A stretch of 64,000 nucleotides of DNA from Seriola aureovittata (GCF_021018895.1 NC_079386.1:18142052-18206051), one strand, 5' to 3'; shown: positions 22,035 through 35,139, counted from the stretch's first letter. Notes: a model not told the origin generated them from the sequence alone. Program-made: numbers and translations.

Positions 22035-24045
22035 AGTACGGAGTCTCTATCTATTTCCTGTGGCACTGATACATATATATATAGTTGTAAGGCTGTGAAA
22101 TATTCTGTGATGTTATACAGATTTCATGTAGAGGAACAGTATTTTTAATTTGAAATGCAAAACTTTGAGCTTACGTATTTCCTGTGTGGCTGAGGTGCCA
22201 CCACCCCACATATCTCCTGCCTGTTCAAACATTTCCGATTTTTATTAAACAGCAAATTTCTTATGATTGCAAATCGAGGGATCATTGAGTTGAACGATTC
22301 AATTCAAAACCCAGCAATTCCTGATAGGTTGGGTTTAATGATCTCCTCCACTCAGCATCCAGACCGTGGAGGTCGGTGCAACATGTTGCTACGTGGTCTA
22401 AAATTTTACCTCAACATTTCCCTGTTGCACTGTTGAAAAAACTACCGTTGAGTTAAGGATCATGTTTTCAGCACTGAAATATTGACACTTAATCAATATT
22501 ATCTGAATATGCCAACTGAGGAATAACAAGGGGGCGTGGAACCCATGTATTTTACATAAAGCACGTTTCTACGGTGACACATTCAACGTCAAAATCTAAA
22601 AACTTTCGTGAAATGACGGGAAACATCTAAGTCACTTTTGGAGGGAAACCCCACAGAGAGGAAGAGGTGAAGCATGTTCTCATCGACTCTCACCAGCCTG
22701 TGGAGAAGGAGGTAAGTTATAATCTTTTAAATGACGAAAATGCTACATAAACTTGTAGCTGCAAATCGGCAGACCAGAATTTCTTTAGCAATGTACTGGC
22801 CGTTAGCTAGTGCTAACAATGGTACTTGCAGATGTTTGTTTTTCTTGTTAATTTGAACCAGTGCCATCGTCTTGCTGTCAACACAGTTTACGTAATGTTG
22901 TTAATGTTTAGCTAAATTAACTATTGTAATGCGGTCGTATTTGCTGCTAATAAAAGTTCAAATTATCATTACGCTAATGTTAGCAATTAGCATTTCTTAT
23001 AGGGTGAGATAGGGACTCACTTTTATTGCGGCAGCAGATTCCAATAACACCTTACAGTCATTGTTTGCGGTTGTTTCATGCTGAGGAATTCGGTGTGAAC
23101 ATTGTTTGTTAGCAGCAGATGTTTTAAAGCCATAAACTCAAACTGTTGTTAGCTGTAGCTCGATGGCACCTTTGTTGTTTGCACTCATACTAGTAAAACT
23201 GTAATGCAATGGTATGTCCTCACCTCATACTGAATCTTAATGACTTTGATAAACACTGTTCCTATAACTCAACCCTGAGGTTGACATGTTTGTTTTTGTT
23301 TTTTTTTATTGAAATATCTCTATATTCATCTAGCGCCATCATCAGGTCAACATTTAAGTTTGTCTGATACTTTCATTTATCACCAAATACCTACAAAACC
23401 AATGACATTCCCATTAGCCTCAGCTGGACATTGGTTTAGTGCTAATTGGGAAATGTTAGCATGCTAACACAATAAACACAGATATTCACTCTACAGTCTC
23501 ACAGAGCTGCGAGCATGTCTGTAGACTGTTAGCCTTGTTTCAGCATCACCGACTCCTGATAAACATAACACTAGTCATTTAAGTTTATATCTTTCTGTGG
23601 CCCACACAGGACAAACGCAAACAGAACGATAGTCTCGGTGGAATAACACAACACTGCCACCTCTTGACCATGGCTCGTGACATCAGGCAAAAGGCCGGCA
23701 GCCCACTTGAACTGTACATCACATTATAAATGTACAACTGTAAAATGAACATTCAAAAATAAAATTAACAAAGAACTCACTCATGTAGGGATATTCTTTA
23801 TAAACATCAGTGGGAAACTTTATCTAACTTACTATAGGTTTACCACCTGACTACATTTATTCATATACTGACCTGAGGTCCTTTGTCTGCGCACGTCCGC
23901 ATTTGTTCTATGGTTCCACCCACTGATATCTAACTTAACCACTGAGGCTATTTCTACCGCTGCAGCAGCTCTGTCGCGTTGAAGCAGTTTTCAGATTTAA
24001 ACACAAAATTAGTGCTGCTGCTCAGACAGACAACAGCAAGACAAC

Positions 24046-27017
24046 ATGGAGGTCACAGCTCTCTGCTGCAGACTGTGTGAGTACTGAGTCTGTCTCTGCT
24101 TCATCTGACGTTGTTATAAAGGTCAATTGAAGTTAATGAGGCCGTTTAAAAGCCTAATGTTGTATTTTTCTGCATCAGTTGTGATATTTCTAGACGATAC
24201 TCTGGCCTATGAGAGTAGCTATAGCGGCTGTTTGATCTTTAGCTCTTTTCTTTGTCTCTTCAGTGATGACTGTGACGATCCTGCTTTGTGAACATGATCA
24301 GAAAGTTGGTGAGTACCAGTTCTTTCCTCCCTGATATGAAAAGTATTCACCATTTTTCAAGAACACAGTTTGACTGGTGGCTGTTTTAACTGAATATTAT
24401 TTTTCTTTGTCTCAGTTGCAGTTTCTCTTCGTATCGATCCAAACAGACTGCAGTTCTTCGAATATGAGCGTGTAACTTTTACCTGCGAGGGGCTCTTTGA
24501 TTGTAAAGTTGGACGTAGACCCAAAAGCAACATATCAACATCATCCTGCAACTTTACATCTGTATATTCAGACGACAGTGGGGAGTACTGGTGTGAGGCT
24601 GGATTTGGGAATAGAAGCAACAGTATAAACATCACTGTCACTGGTATGTTTACAACAAGACAGTAAGATTTTGTCATTAGCTTAACATTAATGTAACATG
24701 AGTATAAATATCAAACACATGTTCAGCGGGTTCTGTGATCCTGGAGAGTCCCGCTCTTCCTGTGACGGAGGGAGACAATGTGACTCTGCGCTGCAGAAAC
24801 AAGACGCCCGCCTCAGACCTCACAGCTGGTTTCTATAAAGATGGCGTCTTCATTAGGAACAGCACTACAGGAAAAATGACCATCCACAATGTTTCCAAGT
24901 CTAACGAAGGACTCTACAAGTGCAACATCTCTGGAGCTGGAGAGTCAGCAGAGAGCTGGCTGACTGTCAGAGGTGAGAACCAGCAGTGTTTCAAAATAAA
25001 ATTGATATATATGACTGTTGAAGCTCATTTCTTTCTGCTAGAAAAGTCGTTGAATATGTTGGTTGTTAAATTATTGTCAGAAAGCTGAAGTTGTGTATCT
25101 GAAAGAAGTGCACTGACCAATCTTTTAAACCATAGTTTAAACTTTCAGCCATTTCATGTCTCATGAAGTTTCAGAGCATTTCCCCGTCAAACATCCGCTT
25201 TCCTCCAATTCCACACCATGGATCATAGTTGCTGTTGTTTTGGTGGTTCAGCTGTTGGTGTTTGGACTGTGTCACTCTCACAAAAATTACTGGGACAGAG
25301 GTAAAGAACATAAAATAAATGTTATATTTCACTCACAATTTTACTTGTGCATGTACAAAGCAGCTACACACCTCCATGACCTATAACCTTCATGACAGTT
25401 ATAGTGGCTGAAATCATTTGTAGAAAAGCATGCTCAACATTAACTTTGAGCTGTTAGGCAATGTGCATTTTCTTCTTGCTTTCAAAGCTAATTTAACATA
25501 GTTGACCTTGAAAGCAACAGCATGTTTAGGAAATCATTATTATTATTATTATTTTTTATTTATTTTTTTTTTGTGAAAATTAGACTCTCCCTACCCCTTT
25601 ATGATGCAATATTTGTGGCTACAAAAACACAAACACTAGACATCAGGAATTTGCTTGATTTTTTTGCATCATGTTTGCCAACATTGATCTCCTGTGCTGG
25701 GTGTCTATTTATGCTGTTATTCTGTCAGGTCGGTGTCATTTATATCTGGTCATTGAATGGTGAAAGTAGTCTCATATACATTTACGTAATTTACAAATAT
25801 ACATTTGTGTGTCATCTGCATAATAATGAATAAAATAAAATAAAACTTTTTCTGGAGCTGAAAATTGATTAGCCTAGCATAAAGCTTAGTCTAGCCAAGC
25901 CTTTCATAAAGCTAAGCTAATGTAAGCTAATGCATAAGAAATCAAATTAGAAGTTGAGGTTTTAAGAGGAGTCGCATCCATTTTTCAGGAAATAGTGGCC
26001 GGACATAGTGACGCCCTTGATTCATGTTGCCACTGTGAGGTTGGCAGGCAACCAGCTGAAGTTTGACATTTCTAATTGTGTATTGTACCCAGCTAGGTCA
26101 AATCCTCACTGAAAAAACATTTACAGAGACAAAGTGAACAGGTGTAAGCATTCAAAGAAACAGATATTCCAACTGAGCATCCTCACCTGATCTATTTAGC
26201 TATCACCTGACAAACAATCTGTCTGTCTCCGTCAGATGAGAATGAATTTATGTCTACACACTGTTACTACGTCCTGGGCCAGGATGACGCTCAAGAGCCG
26301 GGTGAGACTCACTGTGAATAACAACCGGTTTGAATGATAATAGTTGATGGGATCAGTAATCAATATGAGAAGCATTCTCACAAGTGAACATTTTGGCAAC
26401 ACACTGACATAATCCCATGTTTTTTCATAGCAGAACCAGGAGCGTCCAGTATCACAGCCTCATCAGTTCCCTCAGCAGGTACCAACCCACCTGTAGAAGG
26501 AAAGGTCTTCTACTCTGTAGTCAAGAAGGTAAGACTGAGGACAGCACTGGCTTTCATGCCACATTCACACCATATGCGATGTAATGATTGGAAAGATACC
26601 TATACCTTTGCATATCAGAGTCATTGTATAATTCAGGATGGTTGTGTGATTGTGAGGGCAAAAATTTACTGTAATAGAAATAGAAAATGTTCATACTAAT
26701 TTGGAAATTGTCGTATAAAGTTCTATTTCTAGATGTAATCATCCCTTTTTTTTTTTTTAAATGGTCCACCGTATGTCAAAATTTGTTAACTCAGTAAATC
26801 AAGCAGTCGACCACTCATACTTTCATGGTTTCATGAAGCAGTTTGGAGATAGTAATTCTACTTTTTTTTACGACAAGTTGAAGTTTTGGAAAACAAAAGC
26901 AGTCTTGGTGAAAAATATTTTCAGGCCATTTTTCACATAGAATTTTTTCAACACTTTCTCTGTATTGTGTCTTTAATTTATATCCTGTGTATGTTACAGG
27001 TCACTGAGAGAGAATGA
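24046..27017 (+). CDS. FCRL-C: two-Ig Fc-receptor-like protein with ITIM
   Basis: Exons: 24046-24076, 24264-24308, 24416-24643, 24727-24972, 25175-25300, 26236-26301, 26434-26528, 27000-27017 (284 codons plus stop). The signal peptide starts [10 protein letters not shown]. Ig domain 1 is shorter than in FCRL-A/B (76 codons) and lacks the core tryptophan, but keeps [10 protein letters not shown] and four cysteines. Ig domain 2 has VTLRCR, FYKDG and [17 protein letters not shown]. The helix ([16 protein letters not shown]) is uncharged. The tail contains HCYYVLG and, near the end, VFYSVV, which fits the ITIM pattern V-x-Y-x-x-V. An inhibitory cell-surface receptor is inferred. The exon 5 acceptor was placed at 25174 because the upstream AG would shift the frame. 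Compared with FCRL-D, two tail exons are missing through a genomic deletion. Confidence 0.82.
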
Positions 27018-27253
27018 CTGGAGGAGGAGAAGACACATTCACAGTTTCACTCACTCAACCTAAATTAGCAACGTTGTGACGTGAGTGCAAGCGGCGAGCA
27101 GAACAGGCATGCTGGGTATTATTTTTGTAATTGTACAAGCTGTTTCAGCCCCATATGTGTTTAGTGTGTTACAAATATGTCATTATTTCTGCACAAATCT
27201 GTACTAATAATGTATAATAATAATAATAATGGAAGAATGAATGTACTTCATAT

Positions 27254-28590
27254 ATATATGTATATGTATAAATTTTCTTGCCTCTCTTCTCTCTCCTCTC
27301 TTCTTGGCTTGCTCTGGAGAGCAGCTCCTGCTCTCTCCTCTCGGTTCTTCAAAGGGCAACAAGGCCCCAGCCCAGGTCAGCTTTGCTACCTGAGAAACCA
27401 GCTCTCTCGCCGGCCTGCTACCAGCAGCCTGCAAACACTCTTCTCCTCAACAGCAGCGACCTGCTTCGGATTAACTGTGAGTGAACCAAGTTCTCTTCAG
27501 AATCAGCAGCTACAACACAAGGCCAGCTGATTTTCAAAGCAACAGGAGTCCTAGCAGAGTTAGCGTGGAACAGCTAACTCTGTGAGGAGAACAAAAGAGA
27601 TACCAGCAAGCAACACAGCCAGACAGGACTTTACTCCACCAGGAAACCTCCCAACTCACTGGACTTTACAACAACAGTGGAAAGGACCTATTTGCTTGTT
27701 CCAAGGACTGGGTAACGTTAACTGACTGGGCCTAACCTTTCCCAGCACAGCATAGCTAAGCAGCAGAAGTCTTAACTTTGGTAATGTACTTGTTGATTGA
27801 TGTCTTGTTGTTGTAATGTTTGCTTAGGTTGTGGTCAGTCATACAGTTAATCGGGTACTCGTATGTTCACACACATAGTAGTAAGTCTCAGTTCTAGAAC
27901 CTGCATGAAGCTAACCTTCCCCCTCTAACCTGGTACATTTAGATTACATGAGCTAGGCTAACAAAGAAACTCACACCTTCCCTCCCACACACACACCAGG
28001 TGGTCTCAGCAGCCATTTTGAGTAGTTTCTTTGTTCAGGTCATGTGTTCACAGTGACCACTTTGAATCGGCCAGCTTGCCTTTGTTTGTGTCCCCACAGA
28101 CACACACACATACACCTACACACACACACATACAGTCACCTGTATATACTAGATTAGATATTGTGTTTTACTCTGCTCTATTGTAAATAAATGTCTTTAA
28201 GTATAACTACTGGTGTATTGCACAAGCGTGAATATTGCCAACCTCTATTTTGTAGAATTCCAATCCTTCAACTTTAACTTACTGTTGATATGGTAATTTG
28301 GTTATAGTTAATAAGCTACTTGTTCATCAAAGTTCCAGATTAATGGTATTAAATTGAGACTGAAACAATATTGGCTATTTTGCCTATTAGCTTAGGCTGG
28401 TGCCCCGAGGACTTTAATTAATTTTAAAGTTATTATTTAACATTAATATTTTTAGTTAATTTATGATAGCCAAAACATTGATAGACAACCGAAAATCCAA
28501 CATATTTAGTGTCCAGCTCATGAGGTAGAGCTCAGACTCAACATAGTGGTGCCCCATGTGAGGCAAACTACTGTTGAGCAGCAGTGTTAA
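27254..28590. mobile_element. About 1.34 kb insertion, possible LTR-type retroelement fragment
   Basis: The corresponding site in copy 2 (near 35062) is empty, so this is an insertion, or less likely a deletion in copy 2. It interrupts the predicted 3' UTR of FCRL-C. It has no coding frame for gag or pol. Near its right end lies TGGTGCCCCATGTGAGGC (28550-28567), which resembles an LTR-retrotransposon lysine-tRNA primer site. An AATAAA lies near 28186. The classification as an LTR plus primer-site remnant is tentative; the insertion itself is clear. Confidence 0.55.
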
Positions 28591-28665
28591 CATCATTACT
28601 TTGTCTAGCATGTTGATAAAGTGTTAGTTTAGTACAAGTACAACTGTCTGTACATTCATGAGGAC

Positions 28666-28671
28666 AATAAA
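28666..28671 (+). promoter_or_regulatory. Ancestral polyadenylation signal of FCRL-C
   Basis: AATAAA corresponds to the FCRL-D signal at 35134-35139. The insertion has pushed it to about 1.65 kb after the FCRL-C stop, so a hexamer inside the insertion may be used instead. Confidence 0.45.
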
Positions 28672-29646
28672 CACTGAGTGTGTTCATATTTCACCAATGA
28701 GCTTGACTAACACGGTTGTGAATACATGAGAAACTCTCAGCATTTTAAAATGGACTAATGTAGCTCATCATCATACAGCGTTCATCTGAGCTCTGCGTCT
28801 ATATTTAAGAGGTGTCAGTTTCTTTCGGTCTCACGGTTGAACCACTTTGTTCCATCAGCTCTGTGCATGTGTTCACAAGAGAGCGTCTGCTGCAGCGTTC
28901 ACACACTCACTCCCTGCGGTTGCATCACTATCGTGAAACAGACGCGCTGGGTTTGTGGTTGTCTCTGTCAGATTCTCGTCAGCAGGATGGAGTGGTACAT
29001 GTTTCATGAAAGGCTAAAGGTCACGAATGAGAGGTACATAAATAAACTAGTACAATTAGATAAATGCAACTATTTGGTCACGGTGACCTCACAAAACATT
29101 TTTTAGCCATTACTCAAGACTTCACACAGCAATTATGACAATATTTCCCACAAATGGTTAATAATTAGTATTTCTGGATAAACAGGGATGTAATGAAACT
29201 AGTCTGAGTGGAGGAAGGATACAACCACGAGGTGCTAATTCTGGTTCTGTTTTGTTTGACTTGCTTTTCTTTTAATTCTTCCTGTCGTGAACTAGCTACC
29301 CATTTTGATAATCCAGTTTTTGCCATAGATGTAATCTTTAAGCTCACATTCACACTTAGATAGCAAACATGTGCACAATGTGGTTCGGCCGGTGACAACA
29401 TAACAGCTCCTATCATTGGTTTATCACAGTGATAGGAGTTTTTAAAGGTCATTTCATGAAAAAATCTTTTATTAGTGGTCAAAGTGACACACAGGGCCCA
29501 GGTGTGCCAGGTTTGCTGATGAGCCCAGGTACTGACAACCCTTGGCCACACCCACCTCTAATACCTGTAAAAGGAAGCAGTCACACACAGGAAGCAACAG
29601 GTACACAGGTGGAGAGGGTTGTCACACTATGATGACCCAACCCTGA

Positions 29647-29724
29647 TATAAAAGCACAGGACAGGATGCCATGCCATTTCACATTGCTGTTACTGCACAT
29701 TCTGACATTTGAGCTTCTGAAACT
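29647..29724 (+). promoter_or_regulatory. Orphan LAAO promoter and first exon
   Basis: TATAAAA (29647-29653) and the following first-exon sequence, ending at an intact GTAAGA donor after 29724, are almost identical to the LAAO-1 promoter and exon 1 (36136-36213). No LAAO coding exons follow; the next gene is FCRL-D. It was carried along as the end of duplication unit copy 1. If active, it would produce transcripts running into the FCRL-D region. Confidence 0.75.
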
Positions 29725-31273
29725 GTAAGAATCTCATTTACTTGACACTTTACAGAAAAGACTATAATAAAACATTTTATTAAAAAAAGTGTGGTTTACA
29801 TTTAAAATGACATTCAATTTTTTTCTAAATCTAACAATTTTTGTGAAATGACAAAAAGTCACTTTTGGAGGGAAACCCCACAGAGAGGGAAGAGGTGAAG
29901 CATGTTCTCATCAACTCTCACCAGCCTGTGGAGAAGGAGGTAAGTCATAATCTTTTAAATGACGAAAATACTACATAAACTTGTAGCTGCAAATCGGCAG
30001 ACCAGAATTTCTTTAGCAATGTACTGGCCGTTAGCGAGTGCTAACAATGGTACTTGCAGATGTTTGTTTTTCTTGTTAATTTGAACCAGTGCCATTGTCT
30101 TGCTGTCAACACAGTTTACGTAATGTTGTTAATGTTTAGCTAAATTAACTATTGTAATGCGGTCGTATTTGCTGCTAATAAAAGTTCAAATTATCATTAG
30201 GCTAATGTTAGCAATTAGCATTTCTTATAGGGTGAGATAGGGACTCACTTTTATTGCGGCAGCAGATTCCAATAACACCTTACAGTCATTGTTTGTGGTT
30301 GTTTCATGCTGAGGAATTCGGTGTGAACATTGTTTGTTAGCAGCAGATGTTTTAAAGCCATAAACTCAAACTGTTGTTAGCTGTAGCTCGATGGCACCTT
30401 TGTTGTTTGCACTCATACTAGTAAAACTGTAATGCAATGGTATGTCCTCACCTCATACTGAATCTTAATGACTTTGATAAACACTGTTCCTATAACTCCA
30501 CCCTGAGGTTGACATGTTTGTTTTTGTTTTTTTTTATTGAAATATCTCTATATTCATCTAGCGCCATCATCAGGTCAACATTTAAGTTTGTCTGATACTT
30601 TCATTTATCACCAAATACCTACAAAACCAATGACATTCCCATTAGCCCCAGCTGGACATTGGTTTAGTGCTAATTGGGAAATGTTAGCATGCTAACACAA
30701 TAAACACAGATATTCACTCTACAGTCTCACAGAGCTGCGAGCATGTCTGTAGACTGTTAGTCTTGTTTCAGCATCACAGACTCCTGATAAACATAACACT
30801 AGTCATTTAAGTTTATATCTTTCTGTGGCCCACACAGGACAAACGCAAACAGAACGATAGTCTCGGTGGAATAACACAACACTGCCACCTCTTGACCATG
30901 GCTCGTGACATCAGGCAAAAGGCCGGCAGCCCACTTGAACTGTACATCACATTATAAATGTACAACCGTAAAATGAACATTCAAAAATAAAATTAACAAA
31001 GAACTCACTCATGTAGGGATATTCTTTATAAACATCAGTGGGAAACTTTATCTAACTTACTATAGGTTTACCACCTGACTACATTTATTCATATACTGAC
31101 CTGAGGTCCTTTGTCTGCGCACGTCCGCATTTGTTCTATGGTTCCACCCACTGATATCTAACTTAACCACTGAGGCTATTTCTACCGCTGCAGCAGCTCT
31201 GTCGCGTTGAAGCAGTTTTCAGATTTAAACACAAAATTAGTGCTGCTGCTCAGACAGACAACAGCAAGACAAC

Positions 31274-34200
31274 ATGGAGGTCACAGCTCTCTGCTGCAGA
31301 CTGTGTGAGTACTGAGTCTGTCTCTGCTTCATCTGACGTTGTTATAAAGGTCAATTGAAGTTAATGAGGCCGTTTAAAAGCCTAATGTTGTATTATTCTG
31401 CATCAGTTGTGATATTTCTAGACGATACTCTGGCCTATGAGAGTAGCTATAGCAGCTGTTTGATCTTTAGCTCTTTTCTTTGTCTCTTCAGTGATGACTG
31501 TGACGATCCTGCTGCGTGAACATGATCAGAAAGTTGGTGAGTACCAGTTCTTTCCTCCCTGATATGAAAAGTATTCACCATTTTTCAAGAACACAGTTTG
31601 ACTGGTGGCTGTTTTAACTGAATATTATTTTTCTTTGTCTCAGTTGCAGTTTCTCTTCGTATCGATCCAAACAGACTGCAGTTCTTCGAATATGAGCGTG
31701 TAACTTTTACCTGCGAGGGGCTCTTTGATTGTAAAATTGGACATAGATCCAAAAGCAACATACCACCATCATCCTGCAACATAACATCTGTATATTCAGA
31801 CGACAGTGGGGAGTACTGGTGTGAGGCTGGATTTGGGAATAGAAGCTACAGTATAAACATCACTGTCACTGGTATGTTTACAACAAGACAGTAAGATTTT
31901 GTCATTAGCTTAACATTAATGTAACATGAATATAAATATCAAACACATGTTCAGCGGGTTCTGTGATCCTGGAGAGTCCCGCTCTTCCTGTGACGGAGGG
32001 AGACAATGTGACTCTGCGCTGCAGAAACAAGACGCCCGCCTCAGACCTCACAGCTGGTTTCTATAAAGATGGCGTCTTCATCAGGAACAGCACTACAGGA
32101 AACATGACCATCCACAATGTTTCCAAGTCTAACGAAGGACTCTACAAGTGCAGCATCTCTGGAGCTGGAGAGTCAGCAGAGAGCTGGCTGACTGTCAGAG
32201 GTGAGAACTAGCAGTGTTTCAAAATCAAATTGATACATATGACTGTTGAAGCCTTTTTCTTTCTGCTAGAAAAGTCATTGAATATGTTGGTTGTTAAATT
32301 ATTGTCAGAAAGCTGAAGTTGTGTATCTGAAAGAAGTGCACTGACCAATCTTTTAAACCATAGTTTAAACTTTCAGCCATTTCATGTCTCATGAAGTTTC
32401 AGCACATTTCCCCGTCAAACATCCGCTTTCCTCCAATTCCACACCATGGATCATAGTTGCTGTTGTTTCGGTGGTTCTGCTGTTGGTGTTCGGACTGTAT
32501 CACTTTCACAAAGATTACTGGAACACAGGTAAAGAACATGACATAAATGTTATATTTCACTCAAAATTTTACTTGTGTGTTCGTCATGTGCAAAGCAGCT
32601 ACACACCTCCATGACCTATAACCTTCATGACAGTTATAGTGGCTGAAATCATTTGTAGAAAAGCATGCTCAACATTAGCTTTGAGCTGTTGGGCAATGTG
32701 CATTTTCTTCTTGCTTCCAAAGCTAATTTAACATAGTTGACCTTGAATGCAACAGCATGTTTAGGAAATCACTATTCTTATTATTATTATTTTGCATTAC
32801 AAAAACACAAACACTAGACATCAGGAAGTTGCTTTTTTTTGCCAACATTGATCTACTGTTCTGGGTGTCTATTTATGCTGTTATTCTTCCTTCCTTGTAA
32901 TGCAGCAGGTTTCTACCTGTCCACAGGGACACCTGGATCAGGCTCCACTCAGGATCAAACAGGTGAGAGCACAAAACATAACTAGGACTCTGCTACATTA
33001 ATGTGTTACACAGGGACATAAAGAAAATGAATTACCCTACCTTTGTATGTTTGCATCTTCATTCATAGAGTACATTTAGAAAGTGTTTCACACAAGGCAG
33101 GAAATGAAAATAAATACTTATACAATCAAGTATAAAGTATCAAATCATGTCTGTGACCTTCTGAACTACAAAGTGAGTTAGTAAAAGTTTGGCCTTACTT
33201 GTGAAAAGATAGCTAAATGTAGATACTTATATCTAAATATTTGTCTGTTTGTCTATCTGTCTACAGTATCCGCTCTGTAAATTGAGATATCTTCTGCATT
33301 GTGTATTTTTATAAAGTATCTGCAGGGGCCAGTGCTGAGGCTGCAGACAATGAGGCATATGCTGTTGTAACAGTAAACAGGAAGAAGAGAGGTACTTCAC
33401 CCAAGTCCTGACATGCTTTTTTTTCTTACTTTATGTCACATATATGTATAAGTACAGACGTCAAGATGCAACTAACACAATGCAACACTACGTCATGCAT
33501 GTAACTGGCTTAAAGTAATTTTTAATGTATAATTTCCTTCACCTTGTATATTAATGATAGTAATAAGATATTACTACTGTATTACGATCAGATTAGATGT
33601 CTATAGAACAGGTTGTTGTTGCCTTGTGTTAGATATGCATCTGCTGATGTTGTGGTGATCATTTGAGCTTCCTGGCCTCAAACCACAGAAAAAAACAATG
33701 AGAAAACAAGGTTCAGACCCGATAGATGAGTTTATGAGTTCACTTTATAGCAAATCACTTTTTATATCATTCTTCAATCTCCTTTTTTATATTAAAAAGG
33801 AATCCTATTTTTCCTTACGCACTGATCTCTCACTTTGTTTTGAACAAATTTAGGGATGTTTACGGTTTAAATGTGGTATCACAAACATAAAAATGGTCAA
33901 CATATAAGATCAGATAAGGTCAGGTTGATGTCATTTATATTTGGTCAATAAAGTAGTGTCATATAAATTTACGTAATTTACAAATATACATTTGTGTCAT
34001 CTGCGTAATAATGAAATACAACTTTTTCTGGAGCTGGAGCCAAGTGGTGATTAGCCTAGCATAAAGCTTAGTCTAGCCAAGCCTTGCATAAAGCTAAGCT
34101 AATGAATAACAAATTAAAATAGAAGTTGAGGTTTTAAGATATTCCAACTGAGCATCCTCACCTGATCTGTTTAGCTATCACCTGACAAACAATCTGTCTG

Positions 34201-34842
34201 TCTCCGTCAGATGAGAATGAATTTATGTCTACACACTGTTACTACGTCCTGGGCCAGGATGACGCTCAAGAGCCGGGTGAGACTCACTGTGAATAACAAC
34301 CGGTTTGAATGATAATAGTTGATGGGATCAGTAATCAACACACTGACATAATCCCATGTTTTTTCATAGCAGAACCAGGAGCGTCCAGTATCACAGCCTC
34401 ATCAGTTCCCTCAGCAGGTACCGACCCACCTGTAGAAGGAAAGGTCTTCTACTCTGTAGTCAAGAAGGTAAGACTGAGGACAGCACTGGCTTTCATGCCA
34501 CATTCACACCATATGCGATGGACGGTAGTGATTGGAAAGATACCTATACATGAAAGCTGAAATATACTGTAATGGAAATATAAAATGTTCAGACTAATTT
34601 GGAAATTGTCGTATGAAGTCTATTTCTAGATGTAATCATCACTTCTTTTTTTTTTTTTTTAAATGGTCCACATGTTATTTGAAATAAACCATATGTTAAA
34701 ATGTGTTAACTCAGTAAATTAAGCAGTCGACCGCTCATACTTTCATGAAAGCCATTTTTCACATAGAATTTGTCAACACTTTCTCTGTATTGTGTCTTTA
34801 ATTTATATCCTGTGTGTGTTACAGGTCACTGAGAGAGAATGA
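31274..34842 (+). CDS. FCRL-D: two-Ig Fc-receptor-like protein with ITIM, full tail
   Basis: Exons: 31274-31304, 31492-31536, 31644-31871, 31955-32200, 32403-32528, 32909-32962, 33317-33391, 34211-34276, 34373-34467, 34825-34842 (327 codons plus stop). It is a close tandem paralogue of FCRL-C, with only a few changes in Ig domain 1 (SNIPPSSCN for SNISTSSCN). It has two additional tail exons. One encodes GFYLSTGTPGSGSTQ. The other is 75 bases long and encodes DNEAYAVVTV; it corresponds to the duplicated ITSM exons of FCRL-B. The tail ends with the VFYSVV ITIM. Exon 6 has a tandem acceptor (CAGCAG), so one residue may be optional. An inhibitory signalling role is inferred from the motifs. Confidence 0.82.
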
Positions 34843-35133
34843 CTGGAGGAGGAGAAGACACATTCACAGTTTCACTCACTCAACCTAAATTAGCAACGTT
34901 GTGACGTGAGTGCAAGCGGCGAGCAGAACAGGCATGCTGGGTATTATTTTTGTAATTGTACAAGCTGTTTCAGCCCCATATGTGTTTAGTGTGTTACAAA
35001 TATGTCATTATTTCTGCACAAAACTGTACTAATAATGGAAGAATGAATGTACTTCATATGTCATTACTTTGACTAGCATGTTGATAAAGTGTTAGTGTAG
35101 TACAAGTACAACTGTCTGTACATTCATGAGGAC

Positions 35134-35139
35134 AATAAA
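35134..35139 (+). promoter_or_regulatory. Polyadenylation signal of FCRL-D
   Basis: AATAAA lies about 290 bases after the FCRL-D stop and is conserved in copy 1. Confidence 0.55.

Larger units (their letters stand above)
22580..29812 (+). repeat. Tandem duplication unit, copy 1
   Basis: This stretch matches 29809-36305 at a constant offset of 7228 through the 5' flank and the first five exons of the FCRL gene. The unit starts near the sequence ACATTCAA, and copy 2 begins at the same words right after copy 1 ends, so crossover was probably there. Copy 1 has lost about 1.03 kb near 25725 relative to copy 2, and has gained about 1.34 kb at 27254-28590. The 1.4 kb 5' flank (22.6-24.0 kb) contains percomorph-type repeats and no gene. 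Confidence 0.88.

Noticed and set aside
23645..23670. CTCF-like word (aagaggtggcagtgttg on the minus strand), also at 30890 and 17705
   Set aside because: A weaker match to the motif; two of the three are the same site duplicated, so I did not list them as features.
22601..24045. Conserved 1.4 kb upstream of FCRL-C and FCRL-D as a possible gene
   Set aside because: Identity between the copies reflects the recent duplication. The sequence has no long frame and contains common percomorph repeat words (gttagcatgctaac).
27177..27530. 117-codon plus-strand frame inside the insertion
   Set aside because: Low-complexity Ser/Leu composition, an opposing minus-strand frame of similar length, and no match to gag, pol or any domain I know.
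28812..29106. Pair of overlapping open frames, repeated at 35280-35574
   Set aside because: They occur in both copies only because the DNA is duplicated. No domain, signal peptide or splice context, and part of the span is an interspersed repeat.
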